A stretch of DNA of 64,000 nt. It comes from Lycorma delicatula. Lineage: Eukaryota; Arthropoda; Insecta; Hemiptera; Fulgoridae. The notes beneath the pieces were generated by a model. That model saw only the letters and a program-made list of their open reading frames with translations, was not told the origin of the DNA and ran no database searches. The DNA is taken from positions 82,414,515-82,478,514 of the forward strand of contig NC_134456.1 of assembly GCF_047948215.1 (NCBI RefSeq). The letters run 5' to 3'. Of the stretch, positions 9,926-21,042 are shown piece after piece; the first letter of the stretch is position 1, and every line of letters starts with the position of its first letter. Position numbers and translations under genes: made by a program.

Positions 9926-10990
9926 TCCGCCATGTTGGAATTTTCCTTTTTTTCTGCGGAAAATTCCCATTTCCTTCGTCCTCTTGGACCGGAAAATTTG
10001 AAATTACATAGGTTTACACTGTGTTCGCCAACCTTATGTTATAACCAGTGGCGGCTCGTAGCTAAAATTAGCGGAGGTACTGCTCTAGAAAATTTTTTTC
10101 TGAGCCTTTTGAAGGCCATGGTTAAAGTTTTCTGTAAAATCAAACAACTGAAAAAATGAATCATGTAGAATAGCTGAAAGCAGGATAATAATCTAATTCT
10201 ACGCTTTATCACATTCAAGAATACGGTACACGGTTTTTAAGCAGATTGTGCTTAAAACCCCTATTCGGTTTAACCGAATAAATAAAATGTTAATACAGGT
10301 AATATTTTTTAGTATTATTAGATAACTTAATAAAATATTCGCTTAAAAACACTATAGTCCAACGGTCCGCTGACCCTACCGATGTTGTATATTATATATG
10401 ACGTATATTGAGTCTGAAATGTTTAAGACGAGATACATTGATGATGACTTTTACTAACGGTGCTACATGTCGTGTGCTGAAAATCACTTTACCTGCCTTA
10501 CAAAAGATAATATAACATCCATCATCTTACGTGACGCATACATATAGAATACCAGGACTCTCAGTATCCCACCTACCCGCCGGACGGCGAAAAACATTTT
10601 TGTCAACTTTTAGACCGGTTTTTTTGAGTCAAAAAAGTTTTTTCTGCATCTTGATCTTGATACCACTGTGAAAAGCAGCTGCGACGATTGCAACAAGATC
10701 TATTTCAATCTATTTAGTCTGATTAACAGGAAAAAAGTTACGCTCGAACAAACATAATAAAAAATATATACCGGTCGTATATATAACCTCCTTTTTTGAA
10801 GTCGTTTAAAAATGGTAAATAATTAAGGTCGGTCTTATTTTATTTCTCTATTACGTAATCTAACCAATATACTTCAATTTTCTTACTGTTCTCGTAATTT
10901 GTATTCAAAAAACTGAAGAAAAACCAGTTTTTCTATAATTTTAAACAACTCATTCAAACTCAACTTTACGGATAAGTGAAACAAAAAATC
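9926..10990. other. Unassigned intergenic sequence
   Basis: Contains 'ccagtggcggctcgtagc' near 10,045, which looks like the edge of an interspersed repeat, and otherwise AT-rich sequence. No coding domain recognised. Confidence 0.4.
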
Positions 10991-11009
10991 TGATTTTCTT
11001 TTTAATTTC

Positions 11010-11893
11010 CCGTCTAGATTGCGCTATAGCAGAGCTCTAGCTTTAGAAGGGAAAGTATTGTAATCGACCCAATTTGGACGCATGCAGTTTTCACCGGATC
11101 TTGATGTTTTGACACCTAACGAATCCACAAAACTAAAAAAACCGGATGAAAATTTTCCGGTTGTTAAAATTCGTATGTACGTGTGTATATTCGGTTTGGG
11201 CCTCTAAATCTCCTTATATCTCCAGAACTACTTGACCGATTTTGACCAATCTCTATATATAGAGCATTGATACCGTTAAATTTTAAACTTAGAAGATCAA
11301 TGGGGAAAGGCTGTAGAGCAAGGTCACCCTCAGTATCTTGAGATTTCGCCTAATTAAGTTCATATTCTTCTTATGCACATTTGTTAAGTAACAACACTTG
11401 CAACAAAAAAGTTTTTGAAAAATTGCACCCCTCCCCAAAAAATGTCTAAACTAGTGGCTAAGCGAGCATGAATAATATTTAAAGTGTAAAAAAGTAACTC
11501 GGTCTGACCGGATCTCGAACTCGATCGCCCAGTTGATTTGGTACCTGGTGCGTTACGCCTCGTGGCTATACCAGTCTCCCGACCGTAAAAGCGAAATTTT
11601 TTCTATGTAGGTTATGAAATTACATTAGTTTAGTTCGTGCCCACCGTCGTCGCTTGTACCGCCACACCCGCGCGTATTAAATACGGTATGCGGGGGCGCT
11701 TTAGTCAGAATCATTGAATTAGATAAACGAAAAAAAAATTATATTTAAATAAAATGATAAATATTTTTAATTAAATTGTGTGTGTATACGTGTGTAATCC
11801 GTGTATGAGAAACAATCCACAGTTGTAGTACTTTCCCGGAACGCGGATTAAACGTGTGATAGTAAAGTCCTACAACTGTGTTGTAAGCTTCTT
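11010..11893 (+). repeat. Composite repeat D, copy 1
   Basis: About 880 bp, alignable to 21.57-22.49 kb and 56.75-57.93 kb. Landmarks are 'gctatagcagagctctag' (11,023), 'ttcaccggatcttgatgt', 'gtagagcaaggtcaccctca' (11,311) and a 3' end rich in 'actttcccggaacg' and 'gtcctacaac'. A tRNA-like module lies on the opposite strand at 11,505-11,590. No coding capacity is visible. The class is not known to me. Confidence 0.7.
11505..11590 (-). mobile_element. tRNA-like SINE head inside repeat D (S3)
   Basis: The reverse complement reads 'gactggtatagccacgagg' followed by 'gcgatcgagttcgagatcc', a pol III A-box-like and a B-box-like (GTTCGAGATCC) segment about 35 bases apart. Related modules sit at the same place in the copies at 22.12 and 57.27 kb, so it is part of the repeat and not an independent tRNA gene. 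No complete cloverleaf is claimed. Confidence 0.6.
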
Positions 11894-12590
11894 TAATTTT
11901 AATTATCCTTTTAACTAACCAATACAGTATTTTTTACAGACTACACCCGATTTGACCATTGTTGGTTTAACAATTTTTCAATTATTGACCATTTTTTTCC
12001 AAATTGTAGTTAAAAAATCGACCTTGAAATTGATATTTTAGTATTGATATTTCAATGGTTGTGAAAAATATTTTATTAGTATCAAGCAATAAAAAATATA
12101 TTTTATTGCTTGAATATATATTTTATATAGTTTGTGGGAAAAAAAAGAGAAAATAGCGCAATTTATATAGACTCTAAATATAAAATATGAAGTTTGTATT
12201 TCATTGCCGATTCAGCTTTAGATCGTTTTTTGTCAACTCATTATGCTCATTACATCCTACGGTATTTTATATCATATCAACTAATCGATAATGTGTTAAA
12301 ACATCATGTATATTATAAAATTTATTACACTTTATATTCATCAGACTTTATGTTGTTGTATTATTGGTTATAAACCGGATTTTCTGGATTTTTTTCTGCT
12401 CTATTTAAAGAAATTACTATAATTATTATTATTGCTGTTATTAGGTTTTATTTTATTCTTTATCTTTTGGTTTCTAAACTTGACGTAAATCATATTTATG
12501 ATAGTATAAAATAATAGATTTTAATTTTAAATTTTAAATAAAGATACTTTAAATATTTTCATATCAATTACTCATTTTATCATAAAGTAG
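11894..12590. other. AT-rich stretch, no gene seen
   Basis: AT-rich, with local hairpin-prone TTTTATTG/CAATAAAA tracts near 12,070-12,110. No domain or shared repeat found. Confidence 0.5.
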
Positions 12591-12599
12591 CGGTTATAC

Positions 12600-13200
12600 A
12601 CAGTTGTTTACCTCATACCTCATTAAACATACATGCGCTGTCTACCACGCGCACGGGCGCGCGCGCACGTCCACACACACACACACACACCTTGCCAGCT
12701 TTGCAACGCTCCCAAAACAGTCTCGCTCGCTCGGCAACAAATATCGGGATATGCGTGCACCATAACCTCTCCTTTTCAACGATATAAATAATTTATATTT
12801 CCGGATAGCTTTTGCGCAGGCTGAAGCTGACATATTGAATTTTTATACTTTTTACACGTTTACTTTAATCTTTTACACATAAATATTATCCAAAATACAC
12901 CTAGTATTACTTAAATCGATATACCTCGACAAACTCTAAACACAGACACACAAATCACCGCGCTATCATATCTAAGTCGTGAGCTACACTGAATGGAAAT
13001 GAGCGAGAGTGGCAGTTTTGGCAGATCTGCGCCGTACCCCCTCACAGCCAGACCCGTCACCAGTGACGCAAAGTCGTATCGGTGAGCTGACCATGTAAGT
13101 TATTAAGGCAGGACGATATATACCTTTTCTTACACTAAAAATTCTGTTCTGGTACCCGAATGTTTCTGTGTGATTTTAAAGACCTTTTACGTCAAAAATT
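12600..13200 (-). repeat. Repeat G, copy 1 (contains a broken short ORF)
   Basis: The reverse complement aligns over about 600 bp with 63.24-63.96 kb: 'gggtacc.gaacagaa', 'atatcgtcctgccttaataac', 'catggtcagctc', 'tttccattcagtgtagctca', 'gtgtgtttctgtgt', then an ORF beginning MSASA.AK. In this copy the ORF (12,642-12,833, minus) loses frame compared with the 63-kb copy: 'SERDCFGSVAKLA' here against 'AERARLFREGRKAG' there. A CA microsatellite at 12,670-12,689 has grown inside it. Confidence 0.7.
12670..12690. repeat. (CA)n microsatellite
   Basis: About ten CA units inside repeat G copy 1. The 63-kb copy lacks them. Confidence 0.85.
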
Positions 13201-13918
13201 TGAGCGGGGCAACTTAAAAACGTGGTACGTAAGGATGTTGCAAGTTGGATCGTTGACGCTTCTTTATCTTCGGTATCTATTGTTAGTAATATTAAGACAA
13301 ATTTTTAAAAAAAATCGTATTTAAGTTAACGAAACGTCTGTCTCTTCACGCAGAACTGTGTAAGAGTTTTGTAAGTCTTTTATTACAATATAAGTTAAAT
13401 TATTAAACGTGAGTAATGCGAATAAGTTGAATACTATGTGTGATAGTAAACTATTTTTAGTTGAATGTGTTTATTCGCGTTTGATTTTTCAGTAAGATAA
13501 CTTTGTTAAATATGAGTTACAGTAAAAAACTTTCACTTTTATTTGGTTCCTCAAGTTTAGTACCTTTCATTGTGTTTAAAAACTAATTCTTTCATTTTTT
13601 TATTTTAAACTAATGGGTGAGAACAGATGACAGGATTCTTCCGAACTAATTCTATCAAATTAGATGAGAATTTTCAATAATTATTGTTAATTATAGCGAT
13701 GTCCTCATTTCCGGGTGCTATTTCAAATCGTGTTAGACTAATATACATATATAACAAGTATTTATAATTAATTTTTTTCATTAAGCTTATTATTCTCTAA
13801 AAAAACAACCTTAGATGAGTATTACAATTTCCTGTTTATATTGTCTTGCTCCTAATTTATCTTTGCTTATTAATTTATATTTTTATTTACTTATTTTAAC
13901 TTTTACTTTTCCACTGTA
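13201..13918. other. AT-rich spacer, no gene seen
   Basis: No domain or RNA gene recognised between repeat G and the mariner element. Confidence 0.5.
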
Positions 13919-13920
13919 TA

Positions 13921-15234
13921 CGAGGTGCGACAATAAAGTAATGAGACTGATGTGAAAAAAAAATGTTGCTTACCGTTTTAGTCATGTTTAGTATTGTCTC
14001 CTTCAAAGTAGTTCCCCTCTGATTGCACACACTTATTCCAGCGCTTCTGCCATTGATGGTAACATTTCTGGAACTCATCTTCTGTAATATCCTCCAAGAC
14101 CCTCGTCACAGCTTTTTGCACATCTTGTGTTGTTTGAAAATGGTGTCCCTTGACCGCCATTTTGACTCTTGGAAATAGAAAAAAGTCGCACGGAGCGATA
14201 TCTGGTGAATAAGGTGGCTGTGGTAGTACTGAAATTTGTTTTGAGGTTAAAAATTGCTGTACTGACAGAACAGTATGGGATGGCGCATTATCGTGATGCA
14301 GAATCCAATTATCAGCAATGTTGGCACGGACACGAAGAACTCGTTTACGGAGTCTTTCTAAAATTTGTTCGTAGAAATCTGGTTAACTGTTTGTCCAGGA
14401 GGCACCCACTCTTTATGAACAATTCCCTTAGAATCGAAGAAGCATACAAGCATGCATTTCACTTTTGACTTTGACATGCGAGCTTTTTTTGGTCTGAGTG
14501 ATCCCTTTGAGCACCATTACGAACTTTGGCGTTTTGACTCTGGATCGTATTGAAAAAACCAACCTTCATCACCAGTGATAACACGGCTCAACAAATCTGG
14601 ATTGATTTCCGTTTGATCTAACAGATCGGCTGCCACATTTGTCCTGTTTCTCGCTGTTGTTGTGTGAGATTTTTGGGGACCATTTTTGCACAAATCTTTC
14701 TCGTACCAAGATCTTCAATTAATATTAGACGAACCGTTTCTCGATTGATGTTGAGTTCTTCTGCAATCATTTTCACGGATAATCTTCGATCAGATCGTAC
14801 GATTTCACGCACCCTGGTCAAGTTGACATCTGTCCGTGAGGTTGATGGTCGACCACTGCGGTCTTTATCTTCAACATTCGTTCTGCCTTCACTAAAAATT
14901 TTATGCCACCGAAAAACTTAAGCTCTTGATATAACCTCCTCTCCAAAAGCCTTCTGAAGCTTACCATAAGTTGTCGTCGCGTTTTCACCCAATTTAACGC
15001 AAAAAGAAATGGCATACCGTTGCGCAATATTTTGCGGTTTCTTTCTGTGACGAGAGACACTAACACGTGTTCAATTATTACAGCACAACTCACGACTGAG
15101 CAGTTGCATCAATGTGCCGCTTGGACTAGAAGAAGCTTATAGACCAAGGTCAAAGATGGTGTGCCTACGCAAGCTTCAGGGTTGCCACATCTTGCAAAGA
15201 AAAATCAGTCTCATTACTTTATTGTCGCACCTCG
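13921..15234 (-). mobile_element. Mariner transposon (DD34D), full length
   Basis: A 1314-bp element bounded by perfect 30-bp terminal inverted repeats at 13,921-13,950 (starting CGAGGTGCGACAATAAAGTA) and 15,205-15,234. TA dinucleotides sit outside both ends (13,919-13,920 and 15,235-15,236), the usual mariner target duplication. It encodes one transposase on the minus strand, now broken. The intact ends mean it could still be moved by a transposase supplied in trans. Confidence 0.95.
13978..15110 (-). pseudogene. Mariner transposase pseudogene
   Basis: The protein would cut and paste the surrounding element. Read from high to low coordinates: an N-terminal helix-turn-helix region (YGKLQKAFGEE, then RWHKIFSEGR), the second HTH (SVKMIAEELNINRETVR), then the catalytic core with GDEGWF, HHDNAPSHT and SPDIAPCDFF. 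The last two aspartates are separated by 34 residues, the DD34D signature. The C-terminus is FEGDN. Four lesions are visible: TAA at 14,918-14,920, a frameshift near 14,640, TAA at 14,517-14,519 and a frameshift near 14,380. All three catalytic aspartates survive, so inactivation looks fairly recent. Confidence 0.93.
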
Positions 15235-15339
15235 TATTAATGAAACCATTTTCCAACTGATGTTCGATTAATTTTGAAGTTGAAGATTTATAAATGACAT
15301 CAGTATGACCTGAAACATTTCGAACAATTGTAAGTCAAA

Positions 15340-16560
15340 TATCGAAAAAAATTTACAATGAAATTGTAAACCGTACGTTAAGAGTCTCGCAGATATTTCT
15401 TCCGCTCAAGAAACAAAAATTTCTGTAATATAAATAAAACTGTTTTTAACAAAATGATAATGATATCACAAAAGGTAAGATACTATATTTCTATTATCAA
15501 AATCTGTGTATTAAAAAATACATGGTAAATAAAACTCTTACCGACCCGATTTAATTTATATGTAACACTCAAATTTACAGAAATAATAAAATTCTTATGT
15601 TCATTCGTTATTAAATGAATGAAATTAATTTTTTGGATATCACTATGTTTTGTTAGATTATTCTTCTTATTTTTATGAATTACTGGTTGCTATCTTATGG
15701 ATTTATTATTAAACTTTATTGCCTTTCTCGAACAAATATACATTTTTTGAATTTCTCGGGTAATTTTCTTTTGTTGATAGTCATATCATTCACTTCATAC
15801 CGTATTTTTCCTTTTTTAATACAACTACTATAATGACCTGTACGAATCGAAGATCCGTGACGTAATATTGCACTTATTTCTTTGTAAGTGTAACCCTCGA
15901 TTTTTATCGTATCCGTGGACACACTTTTTATATTATTATTAGTTCAAATTGGAGAATAAAAAATTTTATCGATCGATTTTATTTCTGTTTTATGTAATAA
16001 ATCTTTGTTGCCACATTTGCAATACTTTCCTACTGTTCGTGTTTTTTGTGTTTTATTAGCAGCTATATTCTCTTGTAAACACATTTATTTATTTTAATGA
16101 AGTGATGGGAATTTAAAAAATTGTTTCATCTTCAGTACTTTCATTTAAATAGAGCATTTACTATTAAAACAAGCTATAGTATATATTCTTAAAATTTTGT
16201 TATTTCATGTAGTACATTATCAAGTTTCTGTACACTACCTAGTACTATCACGTACTGTTACCTGGCGGCACGATTCGTAAACCTACCTTTTTCAGAAAAA
16301 AGTGACATATTTGAGTCCTGCGGTTCATAAAATTAAAGAAAAAAACATTGCCTAACAAAATTCGAGATATTTTTTGTAAGTATTGTTTATTATAAATCTA
16401 ATTGAATTGACATATAATGTTTTCATGCTTATTTTTTACGTTTTTTCCCATTTTCATTTCACTTTTAGGTTAGGTCATGTTTAGTATTGTAAACATAGTT
16501 CATTGACTTCGCCATGCCGTCCAGTTCTCCATGTTCGAACGAACTTCTTGATTTATGATG
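15340..16560 (-). repeat. Left arm of a large inverted repeat (repeat U)
   Basis: Blocks of this arm are inverted copies of 19.31-20.21 kb: 15,345-15,640 pairs with 19,490-20,205, and 16,420-16,556 pairs with 19,320-19,465. Between these blocks the left arm carries about 780 bases absent from the right arm, and these hold the C19 protease pseudogene. The right arm has a SINE insertion the left lacks. The spacer (16.56-19.31 kb) carries other, later insertions. Confidence 0.65.
15713..16084 (-). pseudogene. Ubiquitin-specific protease (C19)-like fragment
   Basis: One minus-strand frame reads from an ATG at 16,082-16,084 through KYCKCGNKD (zinc-finger-like), IEGYTYKEISAILRHGSSI, then RTGHYSSCIKKGK and YEVND. 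GHY is the catalytic-histidine box and ND the third catalytic position of USP enzymes, which remove ubiquitin from proteins. Spacing and order fit the C-terminal third of a C19 domain. A TGA at 15,944-15,946 interrupts the frame, and the N-terminal Cys box is not seen upstream. It lies within one arm of an inverted repeat. It could be a retro-pseudogene of a host USP or a protease captured by a transposon. Confidence 0.65.
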
Positions 16561-17520
16561 TTTGTTTATACGTCAGTACACGTATAGAATGATTGCTGTA
16601 GCCGATTTATTTATAAGTATCACTGTTGAGCAATTTCATAAGTCTTGAAATTTTTTTTTAATTTGGCAACTTTGTTGATTAGAAAGTGATTAATTAGATT
16701 TTTTGTTTAATGATAAGTATAATTCTGTTAATTATTTATTTAATCAATTTCATTCAACTTAGTCATTCTTTTTCAATTTCTTTTGTTCTGTGTTTAAAAA
16801 ATGCGCAAAAAATAAATAATCCTTTTTTTTCAATTAACATCGTTTTTAAGCGTAGTAATCAATCATATTTTATTATTACAATGAAAATTGTAGAGTATGT
16901 AAAGCTTGAAAATTTTGTTGGTTTTTTAAAATCATTTTTTAACATAAAAAATTAGCTATTTAAATTAGCTGAATGATTTTCTAATTTTGTAGTAATTTGA
17001 TTAAAAACAGTCGACTAGCTATCAAGTGGTAATATAGCTTATTAACTTTAAAGCACATTTCCTTTGTTTTCCTTGTTTTAAATATTATATATATATATAT
17101 ATATGTAATGTACATTGAATTTTTTTTCACAATTCGGTCTTGGTTTTTAATAAAGTAAATTTTAATATCCTGTATTCAATTTTATCTTAATTTACATGAA
17201 TCTTTTCAGAAATAAATTCTCTACATTTCTAACTGAAAAAAAAAAATACAACTTAGTTAACCATTTAGAAAAGTTTTCTCACGTTAAAGCCAGAAACATG
17301 TTAATTTTTACTTCCAATTCTTGTGTTTTACGTCAGCTACCTTTAAAACTAATGGAGGTACAGTTCTGGGAGCCATTCTTTTAATATTTTCAGGTGAAAA
17401 GCCATAATAAACAACTAAATTCGTTCCTTAATTTATCTTCCCAGAATTTCGGAAGACTTCATTTCACCGGAAGAACTGAAATCCAGGCGAAATATTTCGC
17501 TAGCCGTAACTAGCTAACGA
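16561..17520. other. AT-rich stretch inside the inverted-repeat spacer
   Basis: Very AT-rich with a (TA)n tract at 17,084-17,104. Open frames here (for example 16,710-16,955) are low-complexity and show no domain. Confidence 0.5.
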
Positions 17521-17532
17521 AGCGTTTTAGGG

Positions 17533-17949
17533 TTTTTTTTTCTGGTTAGCCCCCCCTCCACTGGGACGGATCAGCAGTTAAGCAATATTCTGCGTCCCAG
17601 AGAGATGTCCATCTGACTCTAATGGGCCTCCCCACCTACCGGCTGTAAGTCCGGCATGGTAGGTCGGCTCGCCGGTTCTGGATATTTTGATTTGCCCACT
17701 CCAATGGGTAAACCAATTCGGTTTACCCATCGGTTCGGGTCCCATCCATGGGTTCGGGTCCATCGGTGGGTAAAAGAAAGGACCCATCGGTTCGGGTCCT
17801 TTGTTTTACCCACTTAAATAGATGGCCAACATGGTCACCCACGGGTATGGGTCTTTTCAGATGCCCACTCAAAGGAGTAGGTCGGCATGTCCTACCCGCC
17901 GGTTCGGGTCCTTTCTCGTTTTCTACATCGGACAGACTACCGGGAGGGT
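17533..17949 (-). mobile_element. 5'-truncated R1-like LINE tail
   Basis: A 417-bp insertion flanked by the 12-bp duplication agcgttttaggg at 17,521-17,532 and 17,950-17,961. A T run at 17,533-17,541 is the poly(A) tail on the minus strand. It shares 'gggcctccccacctaccggct' (17,623-17,643) with the 3' UTR of the R1-clade element at 5.5 kb, plus the terminal hairpin at 17,556-17,604. The rest is built from repeated units around 'cggttcgggtc' and 'tacccac'. No coding sequence remains. Confidence 0.88.
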
Positions 17950-17961
17950 AGCGTTTTAGGG

Positions 17962-18450
17962 CCTAAGTTTATATGAACTTTTTTTCCAATTTTTAGCTGT
18001 AGGATCAGCTTCTAAGAGTTTGCTGTATAGTTTTGAATCACTATATATATATAAAGGTTATTCTGAACTGCACGTAAATCTTTTGGGAATTGAATCTATA
18101 GCTAAAAATAAGAAAAAAGTACAAATAAGCATAAGTCCAAAAACGCTTCTTTAGTGAGTTACGGCTAGCGAAAGATTTCGCCCGGATTTTACATTGAATT
18201 TTCTGAGCATAAATTACGACGCAAATTTGGTGGTCCTATACGATTTGTGACCTCAAAAATTGAAAAAAAAAAATAGGTAGATATTAGTTACTTCTATAAT
18301 TGGATTGACATTTTTAAAATAAAAAGAATTTCATGCTAGGCTTACTAAAAAAATTTATGAAAAATAACATGATTATCTGTTGCCTTGTTAATTGATTCGA
18401 ACATATCCCTTAAGTCTACTAGTGGTAAGTCTACTACTAGTGGATATCTC
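17962..18450. other. Spacer with duplicated target context
   Basis: No gene seen. The text around 18,120-18,200 ('acggctagcgaaagatttcgcc') resembles the inverted flank at 17,470-17,530 ('gcgaaatatttcgctagccgtaa'), so the R1-like tail landed inside an older repeat. Confidence 0.45.
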
Positions 18451-19130
18451 TTTCGAACAGGAGAAACCAAATGATATGTTTTTATGTGGCTCGCATTAAA
18501 GCACAATCAAATCATACCTTTAGTGCGGTGTTCTCCAACCGACATGTTAATCGCTATGAGGAACGGTCAAGATCTACTGTCTCTCTATCCATCAGAATTC
18601 ATCGGCTTTTCTTATCTCTAAATATACAACTACCTCCTGTTACTCAACGTTATTACCCCCTTTGGGAGGGTATAATAACCTTCCCTCGCGAATTATTGCT
18701 TTAGTTTCGGTCGACAACAAAAAAAGGACAAGAGTACGATTATCTTACGAGAAAAGTTTTTTAATATTGTAAATAGCGTGTATCCTGATGCTATAGTTTG
18801 TACGAACGGCTCTAGACAAGATAATTCTGTTGGTTGCGGTTTTTTAGTTGCCAATAAACCATCCATGTTTGGCCTTCCCAATATCGCCAGTATTTTGGTC
18901 ACGGAGCTACATGCTATTAATAAAGCCTTAATTATAGCGCTCTGAGAGTTCAGTAAAATAGCTTGTTTCCAACCTCCTTTCACCGATCGCACTGTTTCTA
19001 ACGATCTTGTCTGTTTTCTGAAGAGGATGGCTCATGATGAGTGGCAAAGTGAATGGATTGCTACCATCAACAATAAAATACGTCCAGTTAAGAACACTGG
19101 ACGAAGTTCATTAACGAACATTGCCTTAAC
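18451..19130 (+). pseudogene. Jockey/I-type LINE fragment with RNase H domain
   Basis: The frame starting at 18,781 reads YPDAIVCTNGSRQDNSVGCG, then ASILVTELHAINKALIIAL, the first two motifs of a LINE-type RNase H, which removes the RNA strand during cDNA synthesis. The usual catalytic TDG has become TNG, and TGA at 18,943-18,945 stops the frame. After the stop it continues TVSNDLVCF and WIATINNKIRPVK, joining in order to the C-terminal segment found separately at 40.8-41.3 kb. Two pieces of one LINE family are therefore likely. Confidence 0.8.
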
Positions 19131-19310
19131 ATTAACAATTTATTAACATATATTTACTATTTAACATACATTGCCTTACGTTAAAAGCAAAAGCCTTTTA
19201 ACGTCCGGCAATTTTGTTCTTTACGTTAGATTTTTAATATTGGTTTTATTTCGCACATAGTATGTCGCATACGCTATTTATAACCTTTTAATTTTTAAGG
19301 TAAATTTGAT
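19131..19310. other. AT-rich spacer with short direct repeats
   Basis: Repeated 'acattgccttaac/acg' words at about 19,118-19,180. No gene seen. Confidence 0.4.
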
Positions 19311-20215
19311 TTGTTAGTTTTTCAAGAAGTTCGTTAGAACTTCGTCGGTAAAAATCCGCAGAACTGAACGGCACGGCGAAGTAACGAGCTTCGTTTACAG
19401 CTCTGAACATGACTTAACTTAAAAGTGAAATGAAAATGGTGGAAAAAATTAAAAAATAACCATGAAAGAATTATATTTCAGTTCAATTAGCAAACTTTTT
19501 TCCGGCAGGATTTCATTTATTAAATAACGAATCATCATAAGAATTGTATTATTTCTGTAAATGTGATAAGTATTACATACAAATTAAATCGAGCCGGTAA
19601 GAGTTTTTTAACAAATTTTTCTACTTTTTGCTTACTATATGGAACGCTTAAACATTGTTTATTATCTATTATTGTATATCTATTTTCTATTACATATATT
19701 TAACATGTATTTTTTATTTTAATTCTAAATTAATAATAGATTTTGATAATAGAAATGTAGTGTCTTACCTTTTTTGATATCAGTATTATTTTATTAAAAA
19801 CAGTTTTATTTATATTCAGAAGTGTTTGTTTTTTGAGCGGAGAAAATGATATCTACTTACTTACTTTTCCTTTTCAGCCTCCGGGAATTACCGTTCAGGT
19901 ATTACATCAGAGGATGATATGTATCAGTGTAAATGAAGAGTAAGTCTTGTACAGTCTCAGTTCGACCATTTCCGAGATGTGTGATTGATTGAAACCAACC
20001 ACCAAAGAACACCGGTATTCACAATCTAGTCTTCAAATAGGTATAAAAATAACTGATTATACTAGGACTTGAACGCTGGAACTCTCAACTTCCAAATCAG
20101 CTGATTTGGGAAGACGCGTTCACCACTACACCAACCCGGTTGGTTTTTAATAAAATATTACTTAGAGACTCTTACCGTAAGGTTTTACAGTTTCATTGTA
20201 ATTTTTTTTAATTAT
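19310..20215 (+). repeat. Right arm of inverted repeat U
   Basis: Inverted counterpart of 15.34-16.56 kb. Shared landmarks include 'gaacttcgtcgg' to 'aaaagtgaaatgaaaatgg' (left arm 'ccattttcatttcactttt'), 'ttaaataacgaat', 'ttttgataatagaaat' and 'tttttgagcgg'. It lacks the protease-bearing interior of the left arm and contains an S1 SINE at about 19,863-20,145. Confidence 0.65.
19863..20145 (-). mobile_element. tRNA-derived SINE (S1)
   Basis: Complete minus-strand S1 copy: tail 'cttttcagcctccgggaatt', body 'catatcatcctct', B-box region 'caagtcctag' reversed near 20,065, and head 'ccgggttggtgtagtgg' reversed at 20,126-20,142. It split the right arm of inverted repeat U; a clear target duplication was not found. 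Confidence 0.8.
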
Positions 20216-21030
20216 TTACTATAGTAATTTTTTGTCCGGGCGCTAATAACGGCCACGCTGATAAAATGCGCCCAACAAAAAATCGAACATATCTCACATC
20301 GGCATGCCAAACCAATCGAAATGTTGATCTTTAGCTGTATATAACTCCTTCACTCTGTTTATCACAGGGACTGTACAGTGGATATTACTCCTTACTTTCA
20401 GAGAAAACAATTCTTTTACCTCAGACTAGACAACTCTTTTACTTCAGGTGCTTAACATGCATTGTCACAGGTATAAGACTACGAAAAATAGTGAAATCAA
20501 TAAATTGATGTACCCCGTCTGTTGAAAATAATTATTTCTAATAAATAAGAATGGAAAATATTTTTCTTTCATTTTGTTTTCGTAGTTGTAACTTTTCAGA
20601 AAAACCTGTAATTTTACTTGCATTGTACATGTATTGAATGATAAGTAGCTTGACATAATTGTTTTCAGAAAAAGCATGACAGTGAATTCATATTTAACTG
20701 ATTATTGAATAAATTTTAGTAAGAAAAGCATTAATGATATAATTATGGCAGTAATAATGAAAATATCTCATGAACGAGGGTCACAATAATGTGATACCTT
20801 GTGTCCGATTACTCATAATTTTGTTCAGTAATTTCATTACCCCTTCTTTCGTCACCTAGACTAAAACCAAAAAATCTTTTCCTAAACCTAACTTTTCTTA
20901 CTATATTTAATCAAATTTAGTAAAAAAAAAACATTAATAATAAATATTACATAATATAAAGACACTACGGTAAATCAAAATTAAAAATTTCAATTTTTTA
21001 ACTATAATACTAACACTATATATTTTCAGA
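20216..21030. other. AT-rich stretch, no gene seen
   Basis: No domain or repeat shared with the window. The 70-codon open frame on the minus strand (20,465-20,677) is low-complexity. Confidence 0.5.
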
Positions 21031-21042
21031 TTTATAGGGCTG

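Noticed and set aside
17578..17951. Frames rich in Pro, Trp and Gly repeats (MGPEPMGKPNW-type)
   Set aside because: They are translations of the repeated noncoding 3' UTR of a 5'-truncated R1-like insertion.
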